From JABDGC01 sp964466595 (GTDB lineage: Bacteria > Pseudomonadota > Gammaproteobacteria > DSM-16500), in NCBI GenBank assembly GCA_964466595.1, contig CAYXNR010000007.1, positions 1 through 62,745 on the forward strand: a stretch of DNA of 62,745 nt. The letters run 5' to 3'. Numbering within the stretch: the first letter of the stretch is position 1; every line of letters begins with the position of its first letter. The position numbers and the translations under genes are program-made. Shown one piece after another: positions 34,641 to 43,644 of the stretch. Below the pieces are notes generated by a model. The model did not search any database and was not told the origin of the DNA. It saw nothing but the letters and a program-made list of their open reading frames with translations.

Positions 34641-35933
34641 ATGTTAAGAAACCAGGACAGTCAAGCAGAACAACAACTAACTGATAATCAGAAAATGGAA
34701 GAGGTAGTTACTGTTACAGAATCGCTAGGTAGCAGTTTCATCTTTCTATTTAAACAATTCCTACCCCTGGCTGGTTTGGGGAGCGCTATTTTTTTTCCCC
34801 TCGCTGCTGCAGGAGGCCTCATTCGCGGCATTTTAAAAATGAGAGAAGCCTATCTTGAAAAAAGCGAAAACAAAAGCGGGGCAATTCTTCGGGCAAGTGT
34901 TGAAATACTTACTGCTTTAGCGATCACAGCAGCAGCCATCTTTACGCCGCTTATTTTTATCCCAACCCTTGCTTTTAAAACACTCTTTCATTTCTTCGCT
35001 ACTATTTACTATGGAGTTCGAAGTCTGCTTAGCCCCGAATTGCCGCAACAAAAAATGAATAGAGAAAAGATGATAATGAATTTAGCGTTCACGGTGACAC
35101 ATACCATCAGCACCGTTGCCACTTCTTTGGTTTTTATCGCGGAGCAAACTCAATTTGGTATTTTAGGAGTGATGGGTTGTATGTTGGCTGTAGCTTATGT
35201 GCTTTGTAAGACTTGTAGCACCACAAAGCAAAGACCTGCTAGTTTGAATATCAGTCAACTATCTAATAACAGAGGTCCGGAAGCTTTCTTGAGGAAAGGA
35301 CCAGCTATAAGCAGAGAATTAGTGGAGGAAAAAAAATTACAAGATGAAAATACTCGCACTTTTTTTAAAAAAGTCTCAACGAAAAAATCTCCGCCAAAAA
35401 CAGATTTCAAAAAAGACTTAACTGAAGCTAATCAGTTGGACGAGCAGCGCGTATGGTTTCGTCAAGAAAAACTTACCTTGTTTAAAACTTCATTGAAAAA
35501 GGCTTTGACTGAGAAAAAAAGGTTTATTTATAAAGAAATGAAACAACTAGAAAAAAATGTAAGAGATCATCATGCTTTTGGGCAGGGTTTTATGAGATGG
35601 TATCAGGAAGAGGAATGTGATCTCTTTAAGCGCTATTGGTGGGAGGTCTTGTATAAGGAAGAATATCCAAGACGGTCAAAAGAGCTAAAAATACAGATGG
35701 ATCAGATCAATGAAATGATTACTATCTATAATAAGCTAGTAGAAGAGCATAAAGCTATTTTAGAAAGTGACAGGCTACAAAACGCTATTAAGGCTGAGAA
35801 TAGGCTGAGGGGTGAAAGAAGAGATGAAGAAGAAAAGGACGAAGATATCCAAAATAGAACAGGAGGAAGAATGTCGAGAGCCGCATTACGTGAGATTGGT
35901 AATATACCTCAAAGACCCTACACTTCTTTATAA
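34641..35933 (+). CDS. Membrane protein with coiled-coil tail, paralogue A
   Basis: 430 residues. After a hydrophilic N-terminus (about 35 residues) comes a 170-residue hydrophobic module with about four helices (FIFLFKQFLPLAG..., LTALAITAAAIFTPLIFIP, LAFTVTHTISTVATSLVFIAEQ, FGILGVMGCMLAVAYVLC). The C-terminal half (about 220-430) is strongly charged and coiled-coil-like (KKVSTKKSPPKTDFKK..., EKKRFIYKEMKQLEKNVRD). The membrane module is clearly related to that of the next gene, so the two arose by duplication. No known family recognised. SD AGAGGGG before the ATG. Host-membrane-targeted effector is one possibility. Confidence 0.7.
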   Translation: MLRNQDSQAEQQLTDNQKMEEVVTVTESLGSSFIFLFKQFLPLAGLGSAIFFPLAAAGGLIRGILKMREAYLEKSENKSGAILRASVEILTALAITAAAIFTPLIFIPTLAFKTLFHFFATIYYGVRSLLSPELPQQKMNREKMIMNLAFTVTHTISTVATSLVFIAEQTQFGILGVMGCMLAVAYVLCKTCSTTKQRPASLNISQLSNNRGPEAFLRKGPAISRELVEEKKLQDENTRTFFKKVSTKKSPPKTDFKKDLTEANQLDEQRVWFRQEKLTLFKTSLKKALTEKKRFIYKEMKQLEKNVRDHHAFGQGFMRWYQEEECDLFKRYWWEVLYKEEYPRRSKELKIQMDQINEMITIYNKLVEEHKAILESDRLQNAIKAENRLRGERRDEEEKDEDIQNRTGGRMSRAALREIGNIPQRPYTSL

Positions 35934-35966
35934 TAATATTGAATAATCATATACTTGTACTTTTTC

Positions 35967-36103
35967 AAAGTAAGTATTCGCTAACGAGAAACTGTCATTC
36001 CGGCATGCTTTAAGCCGGAATCCAGGGCAGGTAAAAGCCTGGATGCCAGCTAAAAGCGTGCTGGCATGACAGAGTAAGGGGTTATTAACCAAATACTTAC
36101 TTT
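35967..36103. mobile_element. MITE-like element with 12-bp terminal inverted repeats
   Basis: Ends aaagtaagtatt (35967-35978) and aatacttacttt (36092-36103) are perfect inverted repeats. Inside are ctgtcat/atgacag arms and two hairpins (ccggcatgctttaagccgg; gcctggatgccagc region). No coding capacity. It lies between the two paralogous membrane-protein genes. Confidence 0.65.
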
Positions 36104-36145
36104 TCAAAGCCCCCTAAGGTTAGCTTAAGTTGATTAGTATAAAAT

Positions 36146-37012
36146 ATGACCATTATCTGTGGGTGTGCAAAAAACATGATAAGTGGCCAGCAAGTAGATT
36201 TAAGAGCTAACCAAGTAGAAACAGCTGTTACTGCTGTGGAAATGATGGATGTTAGTATTATTTTTCTTTTCAAGCAATTTTTACCAGTACTTTTCGCAAC
36301 GCTTAGCCATATTCTCCTTTTTCCGATTACTGCTTGCGCATGTTTGATCCGAGCTATTTTAAAAATGAAGCAGGCCTATTCTGAAAGACCAGAAAATAGA
36401 AGATCTGCTACGGTTACAGCCCTGGTTGAAACACTCTTTGCACTTGCCGTTCTGACTGCTGTCATAGGCAGTCTGGTTGCGCATCTCAGTTTTGAAATTA
36501 TTGCTCCGCTTATTTTTACAACAGCTTTAGCTTGTAAATCCATATTTCATTTATTTGCTGCCGGTTATTATGCCTATCAAGCTGCTGTCAGTCGCGATGA
36601 AAATCAAAAACAAACTTATCAAACAAAGATGGAAATAAATTCCCTACTGTTTCTACTTAATGCTTTAAGCACTGTGGCAACGGCTTTGGTTTTTGTCGCA
36701 AATAAAGCTGCTTTTGGTCTAATGGGTGTGATGAGTTCTGTCTTCAGTATGACCTATGCTATTTGTTATAAAAAAACTGAAGCACAGAGATCGAGTGCTG
36801 GTTCTCCTTTACTGAGCTCAGGGGGCGGTACTAGTGCCATTGCCTTAGGATTGAATTCTGAATTGGTAATTAGTACTTCTCCAGTTCCTCCGGGGATTAG
36901 CACCCTACAACCTCAACCCAAACCTGAACCTGAACCTCAACCCGAACCAGAGCCTGAACCTGAACCTGAACCCAAATCCACATCAATTTCTAGCTGTTGC
37001 CTTACTCAGTAG
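36146..37012 (+). CDS. Membrane protein with Pro-Glu tail and C-terminal CaaX box, paralogue B
   Basis: 288 residues from ATG 36146; ATG 36176 (MISGQQVD) fits better with the start of the paralogue. The membrane module (IIFLFKQFLPVLFATLSHILLFP..., LSTVATALVFVANKAAFGLMGVM) is homologous to the preceding gene. The C-terminus is different: a PEPEPQPEPEPE linker encoded by a cctgaa-type hexamer repeat (36911-36975), then ISSCCLTQ at the very end. CLTQ (285-288) fits the eukaryotic CaaX prenylation box with Gln as X, preceded by another Cys that could be acylated. Candidate host-membrane-anchored effector. Confidence 0.7.
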   Translation: MTIICGCAKNMISGQQVDLRANQVETAVTAVEMMDVSIIFLFKQFLPVLFATLSHILLFPITACACLIRAILKMKQAYSERPENRRSATVTALVETLFALAVLTAVIGSLVAHLSFEIIAPLIFTTALACKSIFHLFAAGYYAYQAAVSRDENQKQTYQTKMEINSLLFLLNALSTVATALVFVANKAAFGLMGVMSSVFSMTYAICYKKTEAQRSSAGSPLLSSGGGTSAIALGLNSELVISTSPVPPGISTLQPQPKPEPEPQPEPEPEPEPEPKSTSISSCCLTQ

Positions 37013-37078
37013 CAATTCTATTGAATTTATAAGAAAATAGTCAAAGAACTCCATTGTCCTAACAAGGAAGTATGCGAC

Positions 37079-38086
37079 ATGCTGAGTAAGGCAAGGCAGT
37101 TTCTTGAAGGAGAAACTGCTAAAAAATGGAAAGCTTGGTACACAAGCTGGCTTCCCTCGCAGACTACTGTTTTTTCTCCCGACCGCTGTTGTTTGCGTAT
37201 CGGCCGAGATAAGATCGATTTCCTGCATGCTCGTAAAACCGAGACCAAGACAGAACTCCTTTTAGCAGAGACGCTTCCCTATAAAGATCTGACTGAGATC
37301 AAAGCTATTTTATCCGAGCTCAGGCAAAAGCAGGGTTTAGAGACTCCTCGCTGTTCTTGGATTTTATTGCCAGAACAATATCAGCTCTTGCCAACCGAAG
37401 CTCTACCTGTTGCTTCGCAGGAATTCCAGGGAGCGATACGATGGAAAATTAAGCATTTACTCTCTTTTCCTGTAGAAGACGCTATTATTGATAGCTTTCC
37501 TCTACCTCAGGTGAAATCTCCCACCGCACTAAAAACAATTATGCTAGTGATAGCGCGTTTAAGCTTGATCAAACCCATCGTCGATCAAATTATTGCAAGC
37601 GATTTTCACCTCACTACCATCGATATTCCGGAGCTGAGTTTTCGCAATTTTACAGCCTGGTACGAAAAGGATGAAAAAAGCTCGGCGCTGATTTATCTAG
37701 AAGAAGATAAAAGTAATTTAATCGTGACAAATCAACAACAACTATATTTTTCAAGGCAATTAAATTTTGGACTACAATCTATCCTCAGTTCAACCCCTCA
37801 TTCAGAAAATCAAGCTCCTTTGGAAGAGGCTTTGAATGCAGCAGCCTTAGATATACAACGATCCTTTGATTTTTATCAAAGTCAGTGGCGACTCCCGGAA
37901 CCCGGCCGTGTGTTTGTAGCCACAGCCCTGCCTTCTGCGCTTGATATAGCACTGCTTTTGTCGAAACGCTTAAATATCACCGTAAAACCTATGGATTTAG
38001 CCGCATATTTTAACAATCAGAATGCCGTGAATATAGAAACAAGCGGCTATTTTTTACCGCTCTTGGGAGAATTCTTAAGGGAGTAG
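37079..38086 (+). CDS. mshI: MSHA biogenesis protein MshI (PilM-like)
   Basis: 335 residues, first gene of the pilus operon. It has an actin-like/PilM-type layout without obvious membrane helices: CCLRIGRDKIDFLHARK at the start (strand-turn of the ATPase fold), PVASQEFQGAIRWKIKHLLSFPVEDAIIDSFPLP (PilM/MshI signature), and ALDIQRSFDFYQSQWRLPEPGRVFVA near the end. It would form the cytoplasmic side of the inner-membrane alignment complex with the next two proteins. AAGGAAG precedes the ATG. Confidence 0.85.
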   Translation: MLSKARQFLEGETAKKWKAWYTSWLPSQTTVFSPDRCCLRIGRDKIDFLHARKTETKTELLLAETLPYKDLTEIKAILSELRQKQGLETPRCSWILLPEQYQLLPTEALPVASQEFQGAIRWKIKHLLSFPVEDAIIDSFPLPQVKSPTALKTIMLVIARLSLIKPIVDQIIASDFHLTTIDIPELSFRNFTAWYEKDEKSSALIYLEEDKSNLIVTNQQQLYFSRQLNFGLQSILSSTPHSENQAPLEEALNAAALDIQRSFDFYQSQWRLPEPGRVFVATALPSALDIALLLSKRLNITVKPMDLAAYFNNQNAVNIETSGYFLPLLGEFLRE

Positions 38087-38094
38087 GATAGACC

Positions 38095-38697
38095 ATGCAA
38101 CAGGAAATTAATCTATATTTATTACTGCCGGCAGAGAAAAAAATGTTTCTGTCTCTTCGGCGGATGATGATTATTTATGGCCTCCTACTCGGTCTTGTTA
38201 TTCTTCATTTTTTCGGTGAATTATGGAGCACACACAAGGAAGTCGCTCACATTCATCAACTTCAACAAGAGTTAACTCAGGTTAAGAATAATTTGGCAAA
38301 AATTCAAGAACAGTATCCTATTCTTGATACCAAAGATATGGAAAATTCACTCAAGAAATTACAAGCTGAAATAGAAGAAAAAAATCAGCTCTTAGATTTG
38401 TTAGCTAAAAATAGAAATTTTTCTACTTACTTGTTGGGTGTGGCAAAAGCTGCTGTACCAGATCTATGGTTAGTTGATATTGAAGCCGCCTTAGAAAACA
38501 AGGTTCTCATTTTAAAAGGATATGCGCTTCAATCCCAGGCGATTCAGCAGTTTATGAAGCAATTGGCTTCTCAAAAAGAATTAGCAGACTTTCATTTTCA
38601 ATTACAAGAAGTAAACAAAACAGAGCTACAGAAAGAAACACTTTTAAATTTTATTATTTCAACCAAGGTGGGCAGTGAACTTACAACTTCAAAGTAA
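38095..38697 (+). CDS. PilN-like MSHA biogenesis protein
   Basis: 200 residues. MQQEINLYLLLPAEKK is the PilN-type cytoplasmic peptide that binds PilM/MshI, followed by one membrane helix (MMIIYGLLLGLVILHFFGEL) and a periplasmic coiled coil (HIHQLQQELTQVKNNLAKIQEQY). A ferredoxin-like end follows (VPDLWLVDIEAALENKVLILKGYALQ). It corresponds to the second half of the MshI system (MshI2 in some species). It begins 8 bp after mshI and overlaps mshJ. Confidence 0.82.
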   Translation: MQQEINLYLLLPAEKKMFLSLRRMMIIYGLLLGLVILHFFGELWSTHKEVAHIHQLQQELTQVKNNLAKIQEQYPILDTKDMENSLKKLQAEIEEKNQLLDLLAKNRNFSTYLLGVAKAAVPDLWLVDIEAALENKVLILKGYALQSQAIQQFMKQLASQKELADFHFQLQEVNKTELQKETLLNFIISTKVGSELTTSK

Positions 38698-39334
38698 AGC
38701 TGTACAGGAATGGCTAGAACAACGCTCTTCGCGAGAGCGAATCTTTATTTTTGTGGTTGGGATTTTTCTGCTTTACACCTTCTGGGAGCTTATTTTTGAG
38801 TTAGGTCTACAGCATGAAAGGGGGGACTTGGTTAAACAAAGGCAAACCCTCGTAGAAGAGCTTGCGCTTCAAAATAATAATGTGACCACCCTCAAACAAA
38901 TTCTCACTAGTGCAGCTTTTACTCGCAGTTGGCAGAAGCAACAGAACTTAAAAAGTCGCTTTAACCAAGCCGGGAATCCCTTACTTGACTTAGAACAGAC
39001 TTATGTACCGCTTGAACGGTTGCCGCAGGTAAGCAGTGCTATTATTGCCAAGCAAGAAGAAGTCTTGCTGATTAGTATGAAAACTTTTTCAGCAGAACCG
39101 TGGTTGCCAGCAAAAAACAGCAACAATCCTGATTTGTCCTCTTTGCAAAGGATTGATAAACAGAGCATGGAACTCAGTTTTCGTGGTTCCTATTTTAATA
39201 CGATTGCTTTTTTAGAGCATCTTGAACAATTACCCTGGCATCTTTATTGGGAGCGTTTAGATTATCAAGTCCTGACTTACCCCGAAGCCAAGGTAGTTGC
39301 CCGCTTTTATGTATTAAGTAAGCAAAGGAGTTAA
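38675..39334 (+). CDS. mshJ: MSHA biogenesis protein MshJ (PilO-like)
   Basis: 219 residues. GTG start at 38675, with AAGGTGGG upstream, overlaps the previous gene by 23 nt. One membrane helix (IFIFVVGIFLLYTFWELIFELGL), a periplasmic coiled coil, then LSFRGSYFNTIAFLEHLEQLPWHLYWERLDYQV, the MshJ/PilO-type ending. It would pair with the PilN-like protein in the periplasm. Confidence 0.85.
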   Translation: MNLQLQSKAVQEWLEQRSSRERIFIFVVGIFLLYTFWELIFELGLQHERGDLVKQRQTLVEELALQNNNVTTLKQILTSAAFTRSWQKQQNLKSRFNQAGNPLLDLEQTYVPLERLPQVSSAIIAKQEEVLLISMKTFSAEPWLPAKNSNNPDLSSLQRIDKQSMELSFRGSYFNTIAFLEHLEQLPWHLYWERLDYQVLTYPEAKVVARFYVLSKQRS

Positions 39335-39338
39335 GCGG

Positions 39339-39677
39339 ATGGGCAAACGACTTTGCATGATTTGTTTATTTTTTACGCAGATTGCTTTAGCTAATTTACG
39401 TGATCCCACTTATCCTGCAATTAGTCAAGAACTGCCTGCTTCTGCTTCCGTTCAAAGCGGGGAACTGCAGGCTATCATTATTTCGAAAGAACAAAGACTA
39501 GCTATTTTTAACGGACAAACTCTTCACATCGGTAGTGAGTTCGGCGGCCTCAGGGTGATAGCTATTACGCCGAATGCCGTGCATTTGGAAGGTCCTGATG
39601 GTAAAATGATCTTATTCTTATTTAATCAAACAATTAAAAAATTGTCTGATCAGGCGATAAGGGAAGATCGCAGATGA
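39339..39677 (+). CDS. mshK: MSHA biogenesis protein MshK (PilP-like)
   Basis: 112 residues with a signal peptide (LCMICLFFTQIALANLRDPTYP). The LRDPTYP start and the small beta domain (LQAIIISKEQRLAIFNGQTLHIGSEFGGLRVIAITPNAVHLEG) are those of MshK, which links the inner-membrane complex to the secretin. SD AAGGAG; its stop overlaps the mshL ATG. Confidence 0.85.
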   Translation: MGKRLCMICLFFTQIALANLRDPTYPAISQELPASASVQSGELQAIIISKEQRLAIFNGQTLHIGSEFGGLRVIAITPNAVHLEGPDGKMILFLFNQTIKKLSDQAIREDRR

Positions 39678-41473
39678 TGCAAAGCTCAAAAAAGGGATTT
39701 TGTATTTTGCTGATGCTGGCCTTTGGTTTGACTGCCTGTACCTCACCGAAACCACCTTGTAAGCCCACAGCCTTAGATGAGATGCGTAGCGATTTAAGAA
39801 AAAATGCTGCTACAGACAGTGTCTTAGCCCGTAAAAATATTGCTTTACCACGCGTAGTCAGCCAGGGCTTGCTTCCTCCTTTTTCAACTCAGTTTAGAAC
39901 CTTCGGACAGCGGGCGCAAAGACATTTTGATATTAGTGCTAATAAAATGCCGGCCAAGGCTTTTTTTATGGGCTTGGTAGAAGGTACGCCAGCTAACATG
40001 ATTGTTAACCCCAAGGTTACAGGAGAGATTTCCTTAAATCTGAAAAATGTTACCGTTGACGAAGCGATGGAAATGGTTCGTGATGTCTATGGTTATGCCT
40101 ATCGCAAGACAGCTTATGGCTATGAAGTCTTGCCACAAGAACTGGTCACGCAAATGTTCACAGTCAATTACCTGAATGTGAAACGCCTTGGTAAGTCTTA
40201 CACAGGAATTTCCTCTGGACAGATTAGTGAAAAAGTAGCCGGCACGAGCATGAATGGTACGACCTCAACGCCCGTACTCACAGCCCCTGATAAAAGTTCA
40301 GGAAGTAGTGTTGATACACGCTCACGAATGGATTTCTGGCATGATCTGGGGATCATGCTGAAATCACTCATCGGTACGGCCAATGGTCGCTCAGTTGTTG
40401 TTGATCCCCAAGCTGGTCTGGTGATTGTTCGCGCTTTCCCAAACGAACTGCAAGAGGTTGCTCGCTATCTGGATAGCACGCAATCTAATTTAAATCGCCA
40501 GGTGGTTTTAGAAGCGAAGATTCTTGAAGTTCAATTAAATGATGAATTTCAAGCAGGCATTGATTGGAATCTTTTTGGCCGTATTGCACTTGGAAATGGC
40601 GGTATAGGTCAAGAGAGCGCCCAAAGTCTCACCGGTCTTGATTTTAATCTCAATGATTTTAGCAGCATCTTTACTCTGAGGGTTTATGGCAAGTTTGGTA
40701 CTTTAATTAAATTATTGCAAATGCAGGGTAATGTGCAGGTTCTATCCAGTCCGCGTATTTCAACTGTCAATAACCAAAAAGCGGTCATTAAAGTTGGCAG
40801 TGATTCTTTTTACGTAACCGGCGTTTCCACCTCAAATACCATTGTGGGTAATAATACCCTGCCTTCAGAGGATGTGAATCTTACACCATTTTTCTCTGGT
40901 ATTACCTTGGATGTGACGCCGCAAATTAGTCACGAAAAAGAAGTCATTTTACACATTCATCCGACTATCAGTCGGGTGACTGAACAACAGAAAAATATTA
41001 TTTTAGGAACCACTCCTTCCTCAACGCCCGGTGTTGCAGCCTCTAATAATACTTTTACCCTGCCTCTTGCCCAAAGCACGATTCGTGAATCTGATAATAT
41101 GGTGCGTGCCAAGAGCGGTCAGATCGTAGTCATTGGCGGCTTAATGCAAAATAATATGATAGAACAAGTGGCCGCTGTTCCCTTTTTATCACGTATACCC
41201 TTGATCGGACCCTTTTTCCGTCGTACCCAACAAATCTCAGAAAAATCAGAGCTCGTTATTTTATTGCGTCCCATTATTGTAGAAAATCGGACCTGGGTGA
41301 ATGAACTCAGTGAGGCAGATCGAAAATTTTCGAAATTGGATCGCGGCTTTCATGCTGGGAGTCTGCCTGAAACCTTCGGTACCGAAGCCGAGAGAGAAGA
41401 TTTTCGCTGTCGAGGGAGAGACTGCTCACAATATGAAGCATGGACTGAAAAATATAAAGGGGCAAGTGACTGA
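39674..41473 (+). CDS. mshL: MSHA secretin MshL
   Basis: 599-residue outer-membrane secretin through which the pilus exits. It is a lipoprotein (LLMLAFGLTAC, Cys about 22). Domains: STN/N0-type (NMIVNPKVTGEISLNLKNVTVDEAMEMVRDVYGY), N1 (VDPQAGLVIVRAFPNELQEVARYL), and the secretin core with QVLSSPRISTVNNQKAVIKVG and VVIGGLMQNNMIEQVAAVPFLSRIPLIGPFF. A Ser/Thr-rich stretch at about 175-215 separates the N domains. Overlaps mshK and mshM. Confidence 0.93.
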   Translation: MMQSSKKGFCILLMLAFGLTACTSPKPPCKPTALDEMRSDLRKNAATDSVLARKNIALPRVVSQGLLPPFSTQFRTFGQRAQRHFDISANKMPAKAFFMGLVEGTPANMIVNPKVTGEISLNLKNVTVDEAMEMVRDVYGYAYRKTAYGYEVLPQELVTQMFTVNYLNVKRLGKSYTGISSGQISEKVAGTSMNGTTSTPVLTAPDKSSGSSVDTRSRMDFWHDLGIMLKSLIGTANGRSVVVDPQAGLVIVRAFPNELQEVARYLDSTQSNLNRQVVLEAKILEVQLNDEFQAGIDWNLFGRIALGNGGIGQESAQSLTGLDFNLNDFSSIFTLRVYGKFGTLIKLLQMQGNVQVLSSPRISTVNNQKAVIKVGSDSFYVTGVSTSNTIVGNNTLPSEDVNLTPFFSGITLDVTPQISHEKEVILHIHPTISRVTEQQKNIILGTTPSSTPGVAASNNTFTLPLAQSTIRESDNMVRAKSGQIVVIGGLMQNNMIEQVAAVPFLSRIPLIGPFFRRTQQISEKSELVILLRPIIVENRTWVNELSEADRKFSKLDRGFHAGSLPETFGTEAEREDFRCRGRDCSQYEAWTEKYKGASD

Positions 41474-42381
41474 TGTACCTCGATCATTTTAGATTTAAGG
41501 ATTTGCCTTTTGCTTTAACACCTAAGCTTGAATTTTATTGCCAATTAAAAAGTCATCAGGAAGCGCTGAATACCTTATTATTTTGTTTACGAAGCGGAGA
41601 AGGCTTCATTAAGATTATCGGAGAGGTCGGCTCGGGTAAGACTTTAATTTGCCGAAAATTATTACATTGCTTAGAAGAAGATTTTTTTACTGCTTATATA
41701 CCCAATCCAGATTTAAGTCCCCTTGAATTACGTCGCGCTTTTGCTCGGGAATTGGGTATTCATTTAACGCTTTTACAAGATCAACATGAATTATTGACTA
41801 CTATTAATAATCGTTTAGTGGAATTGTGTACGGCAGGTAAAAAAGTAGTGTTGATCTTGGATGAGGCTCAGGCCATTCCCTTGGAAAGTTTAGAAGCCAT
41901 TCGCTTATTAACAAATTTAGAGACAGAAAAAGCAAAATTACTACAGGTTGTTTTGTTTGGCCAACCAGAACTCGATAGTGTTTTAAATCAACCGCATTTT
42001 CGTCAGCTCAAACAACGTATCACCTTTTCCTATTATTTATCCTTACTCTCGCGCGAGGAATTAGATACCTATCTTTTTCACCGCTTGGCTGTTGCCGGTT
42101 ATACCTATGGCATTTTATTCACGAAGCGAGCGAGAAATATGCTCTTCAAAAGCAGTCGTGGCGTGCCTCGCATTGTTAATGTTTTATGTCATAAGGCTTT
42201 ATTGCTGGCTTACGGACGAGGTGAACGGGTGATTACCCATAAAATGTTAAGGTTGGCTGTTGAAGACACGGAGGCTGCCGTTATGCCAAGTCGTCGGCGC
42301 TTATATCTTATCTTCTTCTTAGCTTTCGGTTTAGTGTTGGGTTTAATTTTCATGACAATCCTTCAAAAAGGGATGATTTAA
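41473..42381 (+). CDS. mshM: MSHA biogenesis ATPase MshM (ExeA-like)
   Basis: 302 residues. AAA ATPase with Walker A GEVGSGKT (50-57) and Walker B KVVLILDEAQAIP; typical opening YLDHFRFKDLPFALTPKLEFY. One membrane helix near the C-terminus (LYLIFFLAFGLVLGLIFMTIL, about 277-297). It has no periplasmic peptidoglycan-binding domain, as in MshM rather than GspA. Thought to help secretin assembly. Coupled to neighbours by 1-nt overlaps. Confidence 0.9.
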   Translation: MYLDHFRFKDLPFALTPKLEFYCQLKSHQEALNTLLFCLRSGEGFIKIIGEVGSGKTLICRKLLHCLEEDFFTAYIPNPDLSPLELRRAFARELGIHLTLLQDQHELLTTINNRLVELCTAGKKVVLILDEAQAIPLESLEAIRLLTNLETEKAKLLQVVLFGQPELDSVLNQPHFRQLKQRITFSYYLSLLSREELDTYLFHRLAVAGYTYGILFTKRARNMLFKSSRGVPRIVNVLCHKALLLAYGRGERVITHKMLRLAVEDTEAAVMPSRRRLYLIFFLAFGLVLGLIFMTILQKGMI

Positions 42382-43616
42382 TGAGTGTAATTAATCAAAT
42401 GTTAAAAGATCTGGAAGAACGATCTAGCCAGGCTGCGCAAGCAGATCAGCTACTCATCGGTTTACAGTCTATTGCTAGTCAAAAACACAAAAAGACAAAA
42501 AAATATCTATTCATGATGGCTCTTTTCTCTCTCTCTGTTATTTGGCTATGGAATCTCAGTGAATATTATCGTCATCATCATCCCTTGCCTCTGCTTCAGC
42601 AAAAAAGTCAGCCGAAAGCAGCTGTGGTTACACCAGTGCAGAAACCGCCGATCAATCATATCGAAACACAGGGTATAAAAACTGCTTTAACAGGTATTTC
42701 CATGCAGACGCATGGCAAGATGACTTATTTGCGTTTTTTATTAGATCGGGAAGTTGTCTATGAAGTGAAGACTAATTCTGAAGAGCATAGTGTGATTTTA
42801 ACCTTAAAAAATACGCAGCTGACTGTGAATCTGCCGCCCTTAGACTACATGAATAGCGCTTTGCGTGATTTGCAAATACGTTCTACAGCTAATCAGGGCT
42901 TGGAACTTGTATTATTACTGAAACCCGAGGCACGCTTGAGTAATCTAGAATTAAATAAAGAAAGCCAATATCCAGAACTGCAGGCAGATTTTTTAATGGA
43001 AGCACTGATCCAAAAGAGCGATGAAAAATCGACACAACTCAAAAAAGTCGCCCTAGCCTTATCTAGCACAGAGCAATATGAGGAAGCGCTTCATTTTGTT
43101 GAGACCGGAGAAATAGACAAAGCCTTAGATCGCTTGGCTAGTTTAGTGACAGCTTATCCCGCTTATTATGCAGCGCGTGAATCTTTGATTAAGCTCTTTA
43201 TTCAAGCAGGTCAACCAGAAAAGGCAACTGCGCTCTTAGCTGAGGGCTTGCAATTACAACCCTATTATCCGCCCTTTATTGAAGTCAAGGCCCGTTTCCT
43301 TGTAGAAGAAGGCAAAACCAGTCAAGCACTTCAGCTTTTGAAAAAGGCTCCTCCTTCTTTAGCGACTTATCCCGAATACTTTGCTTTTATGGCAGCACTT
43401 TATCAGCGTCTCGGGCAATTGCCTGCAGCCGAAGAGTTATATCAGCAATTGACGCTGCTGCATCCAGAAAAAGGTGTGTGGTGGCTGGGTTTGGGTGTAA
43501 CAGAAGAGGGCTTAGGTAAAACTGCGCAGGCCAAGGAGGCCTATACCAAGGCAGATAGTAGTCTAGATTTAGATCCTGAATTGCGTGGTTATGTGGGACT
43601 GCGGTTGAGAGGATAA
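42381..43616 (+). CDS. mshN: MSHA biogenesis protein MshN (TPR protein)
   Basis: 411 residues. MSVINQMLKDLEERSSQ is the MshN-type start; one membrane helix follows (YLFMMALFSLSVIWLWNL). An AMIN-like beta region lies at about 100-215 and TPRs at about 240-405 (EIDKALDRLASLVTAYPAYYAARESLIKLFIQAGQPEKA...). It would face the periplasm and contact the secretin. Starts at the mshM stop. Confidence 0.88.
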   Translation: MSVINQMLKDLEERSSQAAQADQLLIGLQSIASQKHKKTKKYLFMMALFSLSVIWLWNLSEYYRHHHPLPLLQQKSQPKAAVVTPVQKPPINHIETQGIKTALTGISMQTHGKMTYLRFLLDREVVYEVKTNSEEHSVILTLKNTQLTVNLPPLDYMNSALRDLQIRSTANQGLELVLLLKPEARLSNLELNKESQYPELQADFLMEALIQKSDEKSTQLKKVALALSSTEQYEEALHFVETGEIDKALDRLASLVTAYPAYYAARESLIKLFIQAGQPEKATALLAEGLQLQPYYPPFIEVKARFLVEEGKTSQALQLLKKAPPSLATYPEYFAFMAALYQRLGQLPAAEELYQQLTLLHPEKGVWWLGLGVTEEGLGKTAQAKEAYTKADSSLDLDPELRGYVGLRLRG

Positions 43617-43644
43617 GCATGGAGACCTGTGGGTAAGGATAAGC

